Assembly (NCBI RefSeq): GCF_001894985.1
Contig: NZ_BCXG01000008.1
Location: forward strand, 124,001-188,000
Length of the DNA stretch: 64,000 nucleotides
Direction of reading: 5' to 3'
DNA from: Rhodococcus tukisamuensis NBRC 100609
Lineage (GTDB): Bacteria > Actinomycetota > Actinomycetes > Mycobacteriales > Mycobacteriaceae
Shown: positions 1 to 7,999 of the stretch, in pieces
How the letters are laid out: each line of letters starts with the position of its first letter
Position numbering within the stretch: position 1 is the stretch's first letter
Notes under the pieces: model-generated
What the model was told of the DNA's origin: nothing
The model's database searches: none
Seen by the model: only the letters and a program-made list of their open reading frames with translations
Made by a program: the position numbers and the translations under genes

Positions 1-726
1 ATCGACGAGGTCGACAAGATCGCCCGCAAGAGCGAGAACCCGTCGATCACCCGGGACGTGTCCGGCGAGGGTGTCCAGCAGGCGCTGTTGAAGATCCTCG
101 AGGGCACCCAGGCCAGCGTGCCGCCGCAGGGCGGACGCAAGCACCCGCACCAGGAGTTCATCCAGATCGACACCACCAACGTGCTGTTCATCGTGGCGGG
201 TGCGTTCGCGGGTCTCGAGAAGATCGTCTCGGACCGAGTGGGCAAGCGCGGCATCGGATTCGGCGCCGAGGTGCACTCGAAGGCGGAGCTCGACACCCAG
301 GACCGCTTCGCCGAGGTGATGCCGGAGGACCTGATCAAGTTCGGTCTGATCCCCGAGTTCATCGGGCGTCTGCCGGTGCTGGCCTCGGTGACCAACCTCG
401 ACAAGGACTCGCTGGTCCAGATCCTGTCGGAGCCGAAGAACGCACTGGTCAAGCAGTACATGCGGCTGTTCGAGATGGACGGGGTGGAACTCGAGTTCTC
501 CTCCGACGCGCTCGAGGCGATCGCCGACCAGGCGATCCTGCGCGGCACCGGTGCCCGTGGGCTGCGGGCCATCATGGAAGAGGTCCTGCTGCCGGTGATG
601 TACGACATCCCCAGCCGCGACGACGTCGCCAAGGTGGTCGTCACCGCGGAGACGGTCAACGACAACGTGCTGCCGACGATCGTGCCGCGCAAGCCGGAAC
701 GCGAGCGCCGCGACAAGTCGGCGTAG
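1..726 (+). CDS. clpX: ClpX, ATP-dependent Clp protease unfoldase subunit (C-terminal part)
   Basis: ClpX is the AAA+ unfoldase that feeds substrates into the ClpP peptidase in the cytoplasm. The frame is open from base 1, so the 5' part (zinc-binding domain and Walker A) lies outside the window. The visible part starts at the Walker B motif (IDEVDK) and continues through the pore-2 region ([17 protein letters not shown]), the sensor-1 stretch ([10 protein letters not shown]) and the C-terminal small AAA domain with the sensor-2 motif [10 protein letters not shown]. It ends with a short basic tail. A strong hairpin follows the stop, and the next genes belong to an accessory island. Identification is secure. 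Confidence 0.97.
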   Translation: MDEVDKIARKSENPSITRDVSGEGVQQALLKILEGTQASVPPQGGRKHPHQEFIQIDTTNVLFIVAGAFAGLEKIVSDRVGKRGIGFGAEVHSKAELDTQDRFAEVMPEDLIKFGLIPEFIGRLPVLASVTNLDKDSLVQILSEPKNALVKQYMRLFEMDGVELEFSSDALEAIADQAILRGTGARGLRAIMEEVLLPVMYDIPSRDDVAKVVVTAETVNDNVLPTIVPRKPERERRDKSA

Positions 727-736
727 GTCGAACTGC

Positions 737-776
737 CGCCGAAGGCCCCCACTCGACCGAGTGGGGGCCTTCGGCG
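737..776 (+). terminator. Rho-independent-type terminator hairpin after clpX
   Basis: A perfect 19-bp inverted repeat (arms 737-755 and 758-776) begins 11 nt after the clpX stop, with a 2-nt nominal loop that would open to a larger one in practice. It is followed by a T-rich stretch. It would end clpX transcription and shield the downstream island. The distal arm abuts a decayed thiolase fragment on the other strand. Confidence 0.85.
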
Positions 777-779
777 TTC

Positions 780-893
780 CTCCTTTGCAGCCAGGCGCTC
801 GAAGACGGCAGCAAGGCCCTGCCCGCCACCGATGCACATCGTCTCGAGGCCGTAGCGTGACTCGCGACGAACCGTGGACCCGGTGCACGGCTC
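780..893 (-). pseudogene. Decayed C-terminal fragment of a thiolase (acetyl-CoA acyltransferase)
   Basis: Read on the minus strand, about 38 codons spell a recognisable thiolase C-terminus, including RYGLETMCIGGGQG and then LAAVFERL. The CIGGGQG element carries the second catalytic cysteine region of thiolases. Upstream, the expected HPLG(A/M)SG element is not present; only a degraded CTGS-like remnant is seen. No stop follows the C-terminus: the frame runs through the clpX terminator. With no N-terminal 350 residues and no start, this cannot be a gene. It is most simply the scar of a thiolase that once stood convergent to clpX. The stretch from 894 to 1041 shows no further recognisable coding remnant. 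Confidence 0.75.
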
Positions 894-1047
894 CGAGCGG
901 GTCATCTGCTTACCGACGCTGGTCCAAGGCTTCCGCGCGGGGGCGCCTCGGCCGATCTGCCGGGGCGCCGTCGTCGGCGGGTCCGGGCCCGCGACAGGAT
1001 ACCGACGGAACGGCTGACTGAGATCGGTCGACAGGACAGAGGTGACA

Positions 1048-1866
1048 ATGGCCGGACAACCACGCGAGCCGGGGCGGACCACGACCTCCCGTGTGCTGGC
1101 GATCCTCGAGACCTTCGAATCCGCGCCGGGGCCGCTGCAGCTGACCGACATCGCGACCACTGCGGGACTGCCGCTCAGCACGGTGCACCGCCTCGTCGCC
1201 GAGCTCGAGCAGTGGGGTGCACTTCAGCGCGGTCCGGACGGGCGCTATCAGGTGGGCATCCGGCTGTGGGAGATCGGCCAGAATGCCGGCCGGCGGCTGC
1301 GCGACATCGTTCACCCGCCGCTCCAGGACCTGTTCGACCTGACGCACGAGACCGTCCACTTCGCCGTCCGGCGCGGCACCGAAGTCATCTACGTGGACCG
1401 GATCTACGGCAGCCGCCGGGTGCCGCGGATTGCCCGGGTCGGCGCCCGGCTCCCGCTGCACCCGACGGCCGTCGGCAAGGTCCTTCTCGCCTACGAGGAG
1501 GACTGGTTCCGCGAGGCCTACCTGGCACACGCGCTCGAACGGCGGTCGCGCTACACGATCACCGACCCACGTCGCCTCGCTCGTGAGCTGGAGGTCGTGC
1601 GCGAGGACGGGTATGCACAGACTCAGGAGGAGATCGCACTCGGGCTCTGTTCGGTGGCGGTGCCGGTGCGCGCGCCCCGGGGCGACGTCGTCGCGGCCGT
1701 CGGCATCGTGTTGCCCAGCGTGCGCTTCGCCGAGATCCCGCGGTTCCTCCCCTCGATGCGGGGGACGGTCGTCCGGCTCGAGAAGCTCTTTCGCGGCCTT
1801 CCTCAGCCTGTTGAACAGGCAATTCGAACCTTCTGGCTCGGCTCTTCCGTTGAACGGAAGCAATAG
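1048..1866 (+). CDS. IclR-family transcriptional regulator
   Basis: A 272-residue DNA-binding regulator. The N-terminal winged helix-turn-helix (about residues 10-75, with LPLSTVHRLV in the recognition-helix region) is followed by the IclR ligand-binding domain, which has the typical VGARLPLHPTAVGKVLLA and GLCSVAVPVR segments. I chose the ATG at 1048 because AGAGG lies just upstream; a GTG at 1042 is also in frame. IclR proteins commonly control aromatic-compound catabolism. Its gene is co-oriented with, and 54 nt upstream of, the HD/P450 operon, which makes it the obvious candidate regulator. Its last 20 codons contain two GTTGAAC-centred palindromes, which may be its own operators. Confidence 0.93.
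   Translation: MAGQPREPGRTTTSRVLAILETFESAPGPLQLTDIATTAGLPLSTVHRLVAELEQWGALQRGPDGRYQVGIRLWEIGQNAGRRLRDIVHPPLQDLFDLTHETVHFAVRRGTEVIYVDRIYGSRRVPRIARVGARLPLHPTAVGKVLLAYEEDWFREAYLAHALERRSRYTITDPRRLARELEVVREDGYAQTQEEIALGLCSVAVPVRAPRGDVVAAVGIVLPSVRFAEIPRFLPSMRGTVVRLEKLFRGLPQPVEQAIRTFWLGSSVERKQ
1807..1860 (+). promoter_or_regulatory. Twin palindromes with a GTTGAAC core, candidate IclR operators
   Basis: CCTGTTGAACAGG (1807-1819) and CTTCCGTTGAACGGAAG (1844-1860) are each perfect palindromes around a central G and share the core GTTGAAC. Their centres are 39 bp apart, close to four helical turns. They lie inside the 3' end of the iclR gene and just before the HD/P450 operon. Binding by the neighbouring IclR protein is an inference from position. 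Confidence 0.55.
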
Positions 1867-1896
1867 CTAGGTCGGTTGCCCGCGGCGCGAGAGGGT

Positions 1897-1929
1897 GGTC
1901 TCCATCACAAGGAGGATTGCATGGAGACC
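1897..1929 (+). promoter_or_regulatory. Start-codon hairpin with the Shine-Dalgarno in its loop
   Basis: GGTCTCCAT (1897-1905) is the exact complement of ATGGAGACC (1921-1929), the first three codons of the HD-domain gene. The 15-nt loop holds the Shine-Dalgarno AAGGAGG (1909-1915). If formed in the mRNA, the 9-bp stem would sequester the AUG while exposing the ribosome-binding site. Confidence 0.4.
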
Positions 1930-2643
1930 AGTATCACCGCCCCGTCTCGGGGGTCGGCTCACGGGGACGGCCTGCTCGGCCGCGACGTGTCGGCATTCGT
2001 CCCCGAGTCCGCCGACGTCCCCGGCCTGATCGAGATGGCCCCGGCCGAGCAGGACGTCTGGGACCGGGCGGTGCAGCACCTGCACGTGCGCGACAACGAC
2101 GTCCACACCACATATGCGTTTGGAATCGCCAAGGCCCTGCTCGAGGTCGTGGACGGTGCGCGCGCCGAGATCGTGCTCCCCGCGATCCTGCTGCACGACA
2201 CGGGCTGGTCCCGGGTGCCCGAGGACCAGGTGCTCGAGGCGATCGCGCCCAGGCCGCGGCACCCTGAACTGGTCCGGGTCCATGAGGCCGAGGGCGCCCG
2301 GATAGCCCGCGTCGTGCTCGAGGATCTCGGGCGCGATCCGGCCGTCGTCGACGAGGTCGTCGACATCGTGGCCGGCCACGACAGCCGCCCCGAGGCGATG
2401 AGCCCGAGCGATGCCGTCGTAAAGGATGCCGACAAGCTGTGGCGCCTCACCCCGCACGGACTGGCGACGGTGCAGCGCTGGTTCGGCCTCCGCCCCGACC
2501 AGGCCCTCCGACTCGTCGGTGCCCGGACCCACGCGTACCTCCACACCGAGCCCGCCCGTGCCATGGCGCGCGCCCTCGCCGCGATCGCCTCGATCGACCA
2601 CTCCCCGCAGCGCCGCGCACTCGATGCGCAGGTCGCGCAATGA
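1921..2643 (+). CDS. HD-domain phosphohydrolase, first gene of the Cre-like operon
   Basis: A 240-residue soluble protein of the HD metal-dependent phosphohydrolase superfamily. Putative metal ligands are His62, His92-Asp93 (in LLHDTGW), His121, His153-Asp154 (AGHDSRP) and the Asp169/171 pair (KDADKLWR). The start is set by AAGGAGG five bases upstream of ATG 1921; an open frame 15 codons longer lacks such a site. By context (an aryl-phosphate-forming kinase and a P450 follow directly), I infer that it removes the phosphate after oxidation, the role of CreD in the Corynebacterium cresol system. It shares its motif spacing with a second HD protein at 9308. Substrate specificity cannot be read from sequence. 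Confidence 0.8.
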   Translation: METSITAPSRGSAHGDGLLGRDVSAFVPESADVPGLIEMAPAEQDVWDRAVQHLHVRDNDVHTTYAFGIAKALLEVVDGARAEIVLPAILLHDTGWSRVPEDQVLEAIAPRPRHPELVRVHEAEGARIARVVLEDLGRDPAVVDEVVDIVAGHDSRPEAMSPSDAVVKDADKLWRLTPHGLATVQRWFGLRPDQALRLVGARTHAYLHTEPARAMARALAAIASIDHSPQRRALDAQVAQ

Positions 2644-2696
2644 CTCTCGTCCCGGACATCACCCGTTTCGTATCCGATCCGATTCCAGGAGTTCCC

Positions 2697-5063
2697 ATGC
2701 CTGCCCCGACCGATCACGAGCCCGCCGTCGGTTGTCCCGTCGCTCACCACGGCTACGAGCCGTTCTCGATGACCGACCCGTTCCCCGCCTACGCCCAGCT
2801 GCGCGCCGACGAACCGGTGATGTACGACGAGCGGGTCGACTGCTGGGTGGTCACCCGGTACGAGGACGTCAAGGCCGTCTTCGACGACTGGGAGACCTTC
2901 AGCAGTGAGAACGCTCAGGCACCGGTCCGAGAGCGCGGTCCGCAGGCACGAAAGATCATGGAGGACGGCGGATTCACCGCGTACTCCGGTCTGTCGGCGC
3001 GGATTCCCCCGGAGCACACCCGGATCCGCAAGGTGGTGTCGAAGGCGTTCACCCCGCGCCGGTACAAGGCCCTCGAACCGTTCATCCGCGACAACGTCGA
3101 CACCCAGTTGCGGGCGATGCTCGCGCGACCGGAGCGGCGTGGCGACCTGCTGCGGGACCTCGCCTACGAGGTGCCGACCGTCACCATCCTGACGCTGATC
3201 GGCGCGGACACGGGCAAGGTGGACACCTTCAAGCGGTGGTCCGACTCGCGGGCCGCGATGACGTGGGGCGACCTGACCGACGAGGAGCAGATCCCGCACG
3301 CGCACAACCTCGTCGAGTACTGGCAGGAGTGCTTGCGGCTCGTGGCGCAGGCGCACGCGGAGGGCGGTGACAGCCTGGTCGCGGACCTGGTGCGTGCGCA
3401 GCAGGACGGAGATCCGATCAGCGACCACGAGATCGCGTCGGTCTGCTACAGCCTGCTGTTCGCCGGCCACGAGACCACGACGACGCTGATCTCCAACACG
3501 CTGCGCCTGCTGCTCGCACACCGCGACCAGTGGGAGGCGCTCGCGGCGGACCCGAAGCGAATCCCCGCCGCCATCGACGAGGTGCTGCGGTTCAGCCCCT
3601 CCATCGTCGGGTGGCGACGGAAGGCGCTGCGGAACAGCGAGATCGGCGGGACCGCGATCCCCGAGGGCGCGAACGTGCTGCTGTTGATGGGGTCCGCGAA
3701 TCGGGACGACGCCCGTTTCGAGGACCCGGAGGTCTTCGACATCTCCCGCGGCAACGCACGCGAGCACCTGGCGTTCGGCTTCGGCATCCACTACTGCCTC
3801 GGCAACATGCTTGCCAAGCTGCAGGCGCGGATCGCGGTGGAGCAGGTGCTGACGCTGGCCCCGGACCTCGAGCTTGTCGATCCCGAGGCGATCACGTTCG
3901 GCGACAACCTGTCGTTCCGGGTGCCCGACGCGGTGCCGGTTCGGTGGGACGGAGCGGACGAGCGTCCCTACATCCAGTTCTTCGACGACGACACCGCGCC
4001 GCGGCACGAGTTGCTCGGCGGCAAGTGCGCATCGCTGGTGTCGATGACTCAGGCCGACATGCCGGTCCCACCCGGGTTCGCGGTCACCACCGCGCTGTAC
4101 GACGACTTCGTCGCCGAATCCGGTATCGCCGACGGTATCGCGCGACTGCTGGCGGATCTCGACCCGGACGACGTCGCGCAGGTGGACGCGGTCTCGGCCC
4201 GGATCCGCGACGCGATCACCTCGCGACCGGTCCCGGACCGTCTGCGACAGTCGACGATCGAGGCCTACGAACGCCTGCAGTCGCGTTTCGACGAGCCGGT
4301 TCCGGTGGCGGTGCGGTCCTCCGCGACCGCCGAGGACCTGCCCGACGCGAGCTTCGCCGGCCAGCAGGACACCTACCTCTGGTTGACCGACCGCGAGTCG
4401 GTGGCCGAGCACATCCGCCGGTGCTGGGCGTCGCTGTACACGAGCCGCGCGATCACCTACCGACTGAAGAACGACATCCCGGACGAGGGCCTGTCGATGG
4501 CGGTCGCCGTGCAGAAGATGGTCAACGCCAAGGTCGCCGGTGTCGCGATGACCCTCGACCCGACCAACGGCGACCGGTCGAAGATCGTCGTCGACGCCTC
4601 CTACGGCGTCGGGGAGATGGTGGTCTCCGGTCTGGTCACCCCGGACAACATCGTCCTGGACAAGGTGATGCTGACCGTGGTGGCCGAGACGGTCGGCGCC
4701 AAGCACGCCGAGCTGATCCCGGATGCCGAGTCCCACAGTCTGATCGAGCGGGAGGTGGAACCACGGCGCCGTGAGCGCCGGTGCATGTCCGATGCCGACC
4801 TGCGGACGGTGGCGACGATCGCCAAGCGCGCCGAGAAGCACTACGGGTGCCCGCAGGACATCGAATGGGCCCTCGACGCGGACCTGCCCGACGGCGAGAA
4901 CCTGCTGCTGCTGCAGTCCCGCCCGGAGACGGTCTGGTCGTCGAAGCCCGCCGTGTCCGCTGCGTCGACGACCCCGCCCACGGACGCGCCGGCGAAGCCG
5001 CGAACCGGCTTGGTCATGTCCGGTATCACCAAGTCGATGACCCGCCCCCAGTCCCACCGCTGA
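2697..5063 (+). CDS. Cytochrome P450 fused to a PEP-synthase-type ATP-grasp domain
   Basis: A 788-residue fusion in one uninterrupted frame. Residues 1 to about 415 are a complete class-I P450: AGHETT oxygen-activation motif at 256-261, ExxR at 295-298 and the haem loop FGFGIHYCLG with Cys367. After a short linker, residues about 430-750 form a PPDK_N/PEP-synthase N-terminal ATP-grasp domain: LGGKCASL, RSSATAEDLPDASFAGQ starting at Arg540, GVAMTLDPTNGD, EWALD and LLLQSRPET. A Pro/Ala-rich tail ends the protein. AGGAG at 2687-2691 sets ATG 2697; an ATG at 2640 overlapping the previous stop would add 19 residues. I infer that the ATP domain supplies phosphate for phenol activation while the P450 oxidises the aryl phosphate (CreJ plus the ATP-binding half of CreHI). 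The fused arrangement is unusual. Confidence 0.88.
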   Translation: MPAPTDHEPAVGCPVAHHGYEPFSMTDPFPAYAQLRADEPVMYDERVDCWVVTRYEDVKAVFDDWETFSSENAQAPVRERGPQARKIMEDGGFTAYSGLSARIPPEHTRIRKVVSKAFTPRRYKALEPFIRDNVDTQLRAMLARPERRGDLLRDLAYEVPTVTILTLIGADTGKVDTFKRWSDSRAAMTWGDLTDEEQIPHAHNLVEYWQECLRLVAQAHAEGGDSLVADLVRAQQDGDPISDHEIASVCYSLLFAGHETTTTLISNTLRLLLAHRDQWEALAADPKRIPAAIDEVLRFSPSIVGWRRKALRNSEIGGTAIPEGANVLLLMGSANRDDARFEDPEVFDISRGNAREHLAFGFGIHYCLGNMLAKLQARIAVEQVLTLAPDLELVDPEAITFGDNLSFRVPDAVPVRWDGADERPYIQFFDDDTAPRHELLGGKCASLVSMTQADMPVPPGFAVTTALYDDFVAESGIADGIARLLADLDPDDVAQVDAVSARIRDAITSRPVPDRLRQSTIEAYERLQSRFDEPVPVAVRSSATAEDLPDASFAGQQDTYLWLTDRESVAEHIRRCWASLYTSRAITYRLKNDIPDEGLSMAVAVQKMVNAKVAGVAMTLDPTNGDRSKIVVDASYGVGEMVVSGLVTPDNIVLDKVMLTVVAETVGAKHAELIPDAESHSLIEREVEPRRRERRCMSDADLRTVATIAKRAEKHYGCPQDIEWALDADLPDGENLLLLQSRPETVWSSKPAVSAASTTPPTDAPAKPRTGLVMSGITKSMTRPQSHR

Positions 5064-5099
5064 CCCACGCCCCATCCCACGAACCCTGAGGAACATCCC

Positions 5100-6914
5100 A
5101 TGTCGATGAAGTCCTTCCCCAGCCCCTTCGACCTCGAGACGCCGGAGGGCGCCCAGGGGTGGCAGGAGCTGTACCCGTACAACATGGTCTTCCAGGACAG
5201 CCTGAAGGAGGCCGAGGACAAGAAGTTCTGGTTCTGCGACAGCCAGCACTGGCCGACGGTGTTCAAGCCGTTCGAGACCATCGGCGGTGAGTTCGCCGTC
5301 AAGTGCCTGGGCCAGTACAACACTCGGCACCTGCTGATCCCGAACTCGAACGGCATCGAGTTCCGCATCCATCTGGGCTACCTGTACATGTCGCCGATCC
5401 CGGCGCCCGAGGAGGAGTTCGAGGCGCGGGTACCGCACTTCGAGGAGCGGGCGGCGTACTACTACCAGAACTGGGAGCGGCTGCTCGAGGAGTGGCACAA
5501 GAAGGTGCGCACCACCATCGACGAGATGGCCGGGCTGGAGTTCGCGAAGCTGCCCGACATGGTGCCGATGGAGGACATCACGTCCGGCAAGGCGAAGGAC
5601 GGCAGCGAGGTGCTGCTGGAGAACTTCGACCGGCTGATCCAGCTGTGCTACCAGAACTGGCAGTACCACTTCGAGTTCCTCAACCTCGGGTACATCGCGT
5701 ATCTCGACTTCTTCGGCTTCTGCAAGGAGGTGTTCCCGAACATCCCGGATCAGGCGATCGCAATGATGGTGCAGGGCGTGGACATGGAGCTGTTCCGGCC
5801 CGACGACGAGCTGAAGACGCTGGCGACGCTGGCCGTCGAGCTCGGTCTGGACGGGTTGTTCGACGACCCGAGCGAGGTCGACGGCACCCTCGGCCGGATC
5901 GCGGCCGCGGCGAACGGCGAGAAGTGGCTCGCCGCCTACCGGGCCGCGCAGGACCCGTGGTTCAACTTCACGGTCGGCAACGGCTTCTACGGCCACGACA
6001 AGTACTGGATCGAGCACCAGGACATCCCCCTCGCCTACATCGCCGACTACATTCGTCGGCTGCTGGCCGGGCAGGACATCATGCGGCCCGTCGAGGCGCT
6101 GGCGGCGGAGCGGGTCCGAGTCGCCGCCGAGTACCGTGACCTGCTGAGCGGCGAGGACCGGGACACGTTCGACGCCAAGCTCGAATTGGCGCGCACCGCA
6201 TACCCGTACGTGGAGAACCACAACTTCTACATCGAGCACTGGACGATGGGGGTGTTCTGGCGCAAGGTCCGCGAGCTGTCGCGGATGATGCACGAGGAGG
6301 GCTTCTGGGAGCAGCCGGACGACCTGCTGTACCTGAGCCGCGGTGAGGTCCGCGAGGCGCTGTTCGACCTCGCCACCGGCTGGGGCGTGGGCGCGGCCCC
6401 GATCGGTCCGAGCTACTGGCCCCGGGAGATCGAGCGCCGCCGCGGGATCGTCGACGCGCTGAAGTCGCGGCGACCCGAGCCGGCGCTGAACACGCCGCCG
6501 GAGTTCATCACCGAACCGTTCACCAGCATGCTGTACGGGATCACCACCGAGCAGGTGCAGCAGTGGCTCAGCGACGACGAGGACACCTCCGGCGGGTTGC
6601 GCGGCATGGCCGCCTCGCCCGGTGTCGTCGAAGGTGTCGCCCGCGTGGTGACCAGTGCGGACGAGCTGTCCGAGGTCCAGGAGGGCGAGATCCTCGTCGC
6701 GCCGATCACCGCCCCGTCCTGGGGGCCGATCTTCGGCAAGATCAGGGCGACGGTCACCGACATCGGAGGCATGATGAGCCACGCCGCGATCGTCTGCCGC
6801 GAGTACGGGCTGCCCGCCGTCACCGGCACCGGCTCGGCGTCGACGCAGATCGTGACCGGTCAGCTGCTGCGCGTCGACGGCGGCACCGGCGTCGTCACGA
6901 TCCTGGAGTCGTGA
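5100..6914 (+). CDS. Phosphotransferase subunit with C-terminal PEP-utiliser swivelling-His domain
   Basis: A 604-residue protein. The last 85 residues are a PEP-utilising-enzyme mobile domain (GMAASPGVVEGVARV, then TDIGGMMSHAAIVCREYGLP) with the phospho-accepting His561. The first 500 residues are a separate, largely helical, Trp/Tyr-rich region with no PEP/pyruvate barrel. The ATP-grasp partner domain is on the preceding P450 fusion, so the two proteins together rebuild a split PEP-synthase-like dikinase. This is the layout of phenylphosphate synthase from Thauera and of CreHI. I infer that His561 is phosphorylated from ATP and passes the phosphate to a phenolic hydroxyl bound by the N-terminal region. 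It starts 37 nt after the fusion gene, with GAGG upstream, and its TGA overlaps the next ATG. Confidence 0.85.
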   Translation: MSMKSFPSPFDLETPEGAQGWQELYPYNMVFQDSLKEAEDKKFWFCDSQHWPTVFKPFETIGGEFAVKCLGQYNTRHLLIPNSNGIEFRIHLGYLYMSPIPAPEEEFEARVPHFEERAAYYYQNWERLLEEWHKKVRTTIDEMAGLEFAKLPDMVPMEDITSGKAKDGSEVLLENFDRLIQLCYQNWQYHFEFLNLGYIAYLDFFGFCKEVFPNIPDQAIAMMVQGVDMELFRPDDELKTLATLAVELGLDGLFDDPSEVDGTLGRIAAAANGEKWLAAYRAAQDPWFNFTVGNGFYGHDKYWIEHQDIPLAYIADYIRRLLAGQDIMRPVEALAAERVRVAAEYRDLLSGEDRDTFDAKLELARTAYPYVENHNFYIEHWTMGVFWRKVRELSRMMHEEGFWEQPDDLLYLSRGEVREALFDLATGWGVGAAPIGPSYWPREIERRRGIVDALKSRRPEPALNTPPEFITEPFTSMLYGITTEQVQQWLSDDEDTSGGLRGMAASPGVVEGVARVVTSADELSEVQEGEILVAPITAPSWGPIFGKIRATVTDIGGMMSHAAIVCREYGLPAVTGTGSASTQIVTGQLLRVDGGTGVVTILES

Positions 6915-7663
6915 TGGCGGACGACGTGCGGACCGTGCTGATCACCGGCGCCGCAGGCGGGCTGGGGCGGGCGTTCGCCCTGGGCTTCGCGGAGCGGGGA
7001 TACCGGGTGGCGGTCGCGGACATCGACGGCGCCGGCGCGAGGGAGACGGCCGGCCTGGTCGCCGACCGCGGCGCGGACGCCGTCGCGGTGACCGTCGACG
7101 TCACGTCGGTCGAGTCCACGGACGAGATGGCGTCGGAGGTCGCCGAGTTCGGCGGCGGCGGGATCGACGTGCTCGTCAACAACGCCGCCATCTACGCCGC
7201 GGTGACCCGCAGTCCGTTCGAGCAGATCGACCCGGCCGAATGGGACCGGGTGATGGAGGTGAACCTCAAGGGGCCGTGGATGTGTGCGCGAGCGTGCAGT
7301 CCGTACCTGCGCGAAGGCGGGGCCGTCGTCAACGTCTCGTCGGCGACCATCCTCAGCGGTTCGGAGCAGTGGATGCACTACGTCGCCTCGAAGGGCGGGG
7401 TGGTGGCGCTCACGCGGGTGATGGCCAAGGAACTCGGCCGCCGGTCGATCACCGTCAACGTCATCGCCCCCGGCTTCACCCTCACCGAGGCCAGCCACGG
7501 CCTGATCGAGGGCGCCGAGAACTACGGCGTCGACCGGGGCGCACTGAAGCGCGCGAGCCAGCCGGACGACATCGTCGGTGCCGCACTGTTTCTCGCCGGT
7601 CCCGACAGCAAGTACATCACCGGGCAGACCCTCGTCGTCGACGGCGGACGCCAGTTCATCTAG
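6914..7663 (+). CDS. SDR-family NAD(P)-dependent oxidoreductase
   Basis: A 249-residue classical short-chain dehydrogenase. It shows the TGAAGGLG dinucleotide-binding motif near the N-terminus, NNAA, an SSA catalytic-serine segment and the YVASK catalytic Tyr-Lys motif, then VIAPGFTLTE and a C-terminal VVDGG. The Rossmann acidic residue after beta-2 (VADIDG) suggests NAD preference. Its ATG overlaps the TGA of the upstream phosphotransferase gene, so it is translationally coupled. I infer that it oxidises the benzylic-type alcohol made by the P450 to an aldehyde, the position CreG fills in Corynebacterium; CreG itself belongs to a different description, so the match is by role only. Confidence 0.88.
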   Translation: MADDVRTVLITGAAGGLGRAFALGFAERGYRVAVADIDGAGARETAGLVADRGADAVAVTVDVTSVESTDEMASEVAEFGGGGIDVLVNNAAIYAAVTRSPFEQIDPAEWDRVMEVNLKGPWMCARACSPYLREGGAVVNVSSATILSGSEQWMHYVASKGGVVALTRVMAKELGRRSITVNVIAPGFTLTEASHGLIEGAENYGVDRGALKRASQPDDIVGAALFLAGPDSKYITGQTLVVDGGRQFI

Positions 7664-7676
7664 GAGTGAGACACCC

Positions 7677-7997
7677 ATGCCCAAGGTCACCTTCACCGAT
7701 CACGGCGGCGCCACCCGCGTGGTCGACGGCAACGTCGGCGAATCCGTGATGGAGCTCGCGATGAAAAACGGGATTCCGGGAATCGTCGCCGAGTGCGGTG
7801 GTTCGCTGTCCTGCGCCACCTGCCACGTCTTCGTCCGCGAGGACGACTTCGCCGGGCTCCCCGCGTTGGACGAGATGGAGGACGAGATGCTCTACGGCAC
7901 CGCGATCGACCGGGAGGACTGCTCCCGCCTGTCCTGCCAGATCAAGCTCACCGTGGACTCGGATCTGCACGTGAGCACGCCGGAAACGCAAGTGTAG
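7677..7997 (+). CDS. [2Fe-2S] ferredoxin, P450 redox partner
   Basis: A 106-residue adrenodoxin/putidaredoxin-type ferredoxin. Cluster ligands are Cys40, Cys46, Cys49 and Cys87 in the expected C-x5-C-x2-C...C pattern, with RLSCQI around the last ligand. It would carry electrons from the reductase encoded two bases downstream to the P450 fusion, as CreF does. AGGAG at 7662-7666, overlapping the SDR stop, serves as its ribosome-binding site. Length and motifs are complete. Confidence 0.95.
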   Translation: MPKVTFTDHGGATRVVDGNVGESVMELAMKNGIPGIVAECGGSLSCATCHVFVREDDFAGLPALDEMEDEMLYGTAIDREDCSRLSCQIKLTVDSDLHVSTPETQV

Positions 7998-7999
7998 AA

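Noticed and set aside
2640-2696. Earlier start for the P450 fusion at ATG 2640, overlapping the HD stop
   Set aside because: Possible by overlap, but ATG 2697 has AGGAG at the correct distance and begins a typical P450 N-terminus. Kept only as an alternative.
1959-6782. A 1607-codon open frame on the minus strand opposite the HD/P450/phosphotransferase genes
   Set aside because: It is antisense to three genes with full catalytic motifs, is Arg/His/Val-rich and shows no domain. Such frames are expected in very high-GC DNA.
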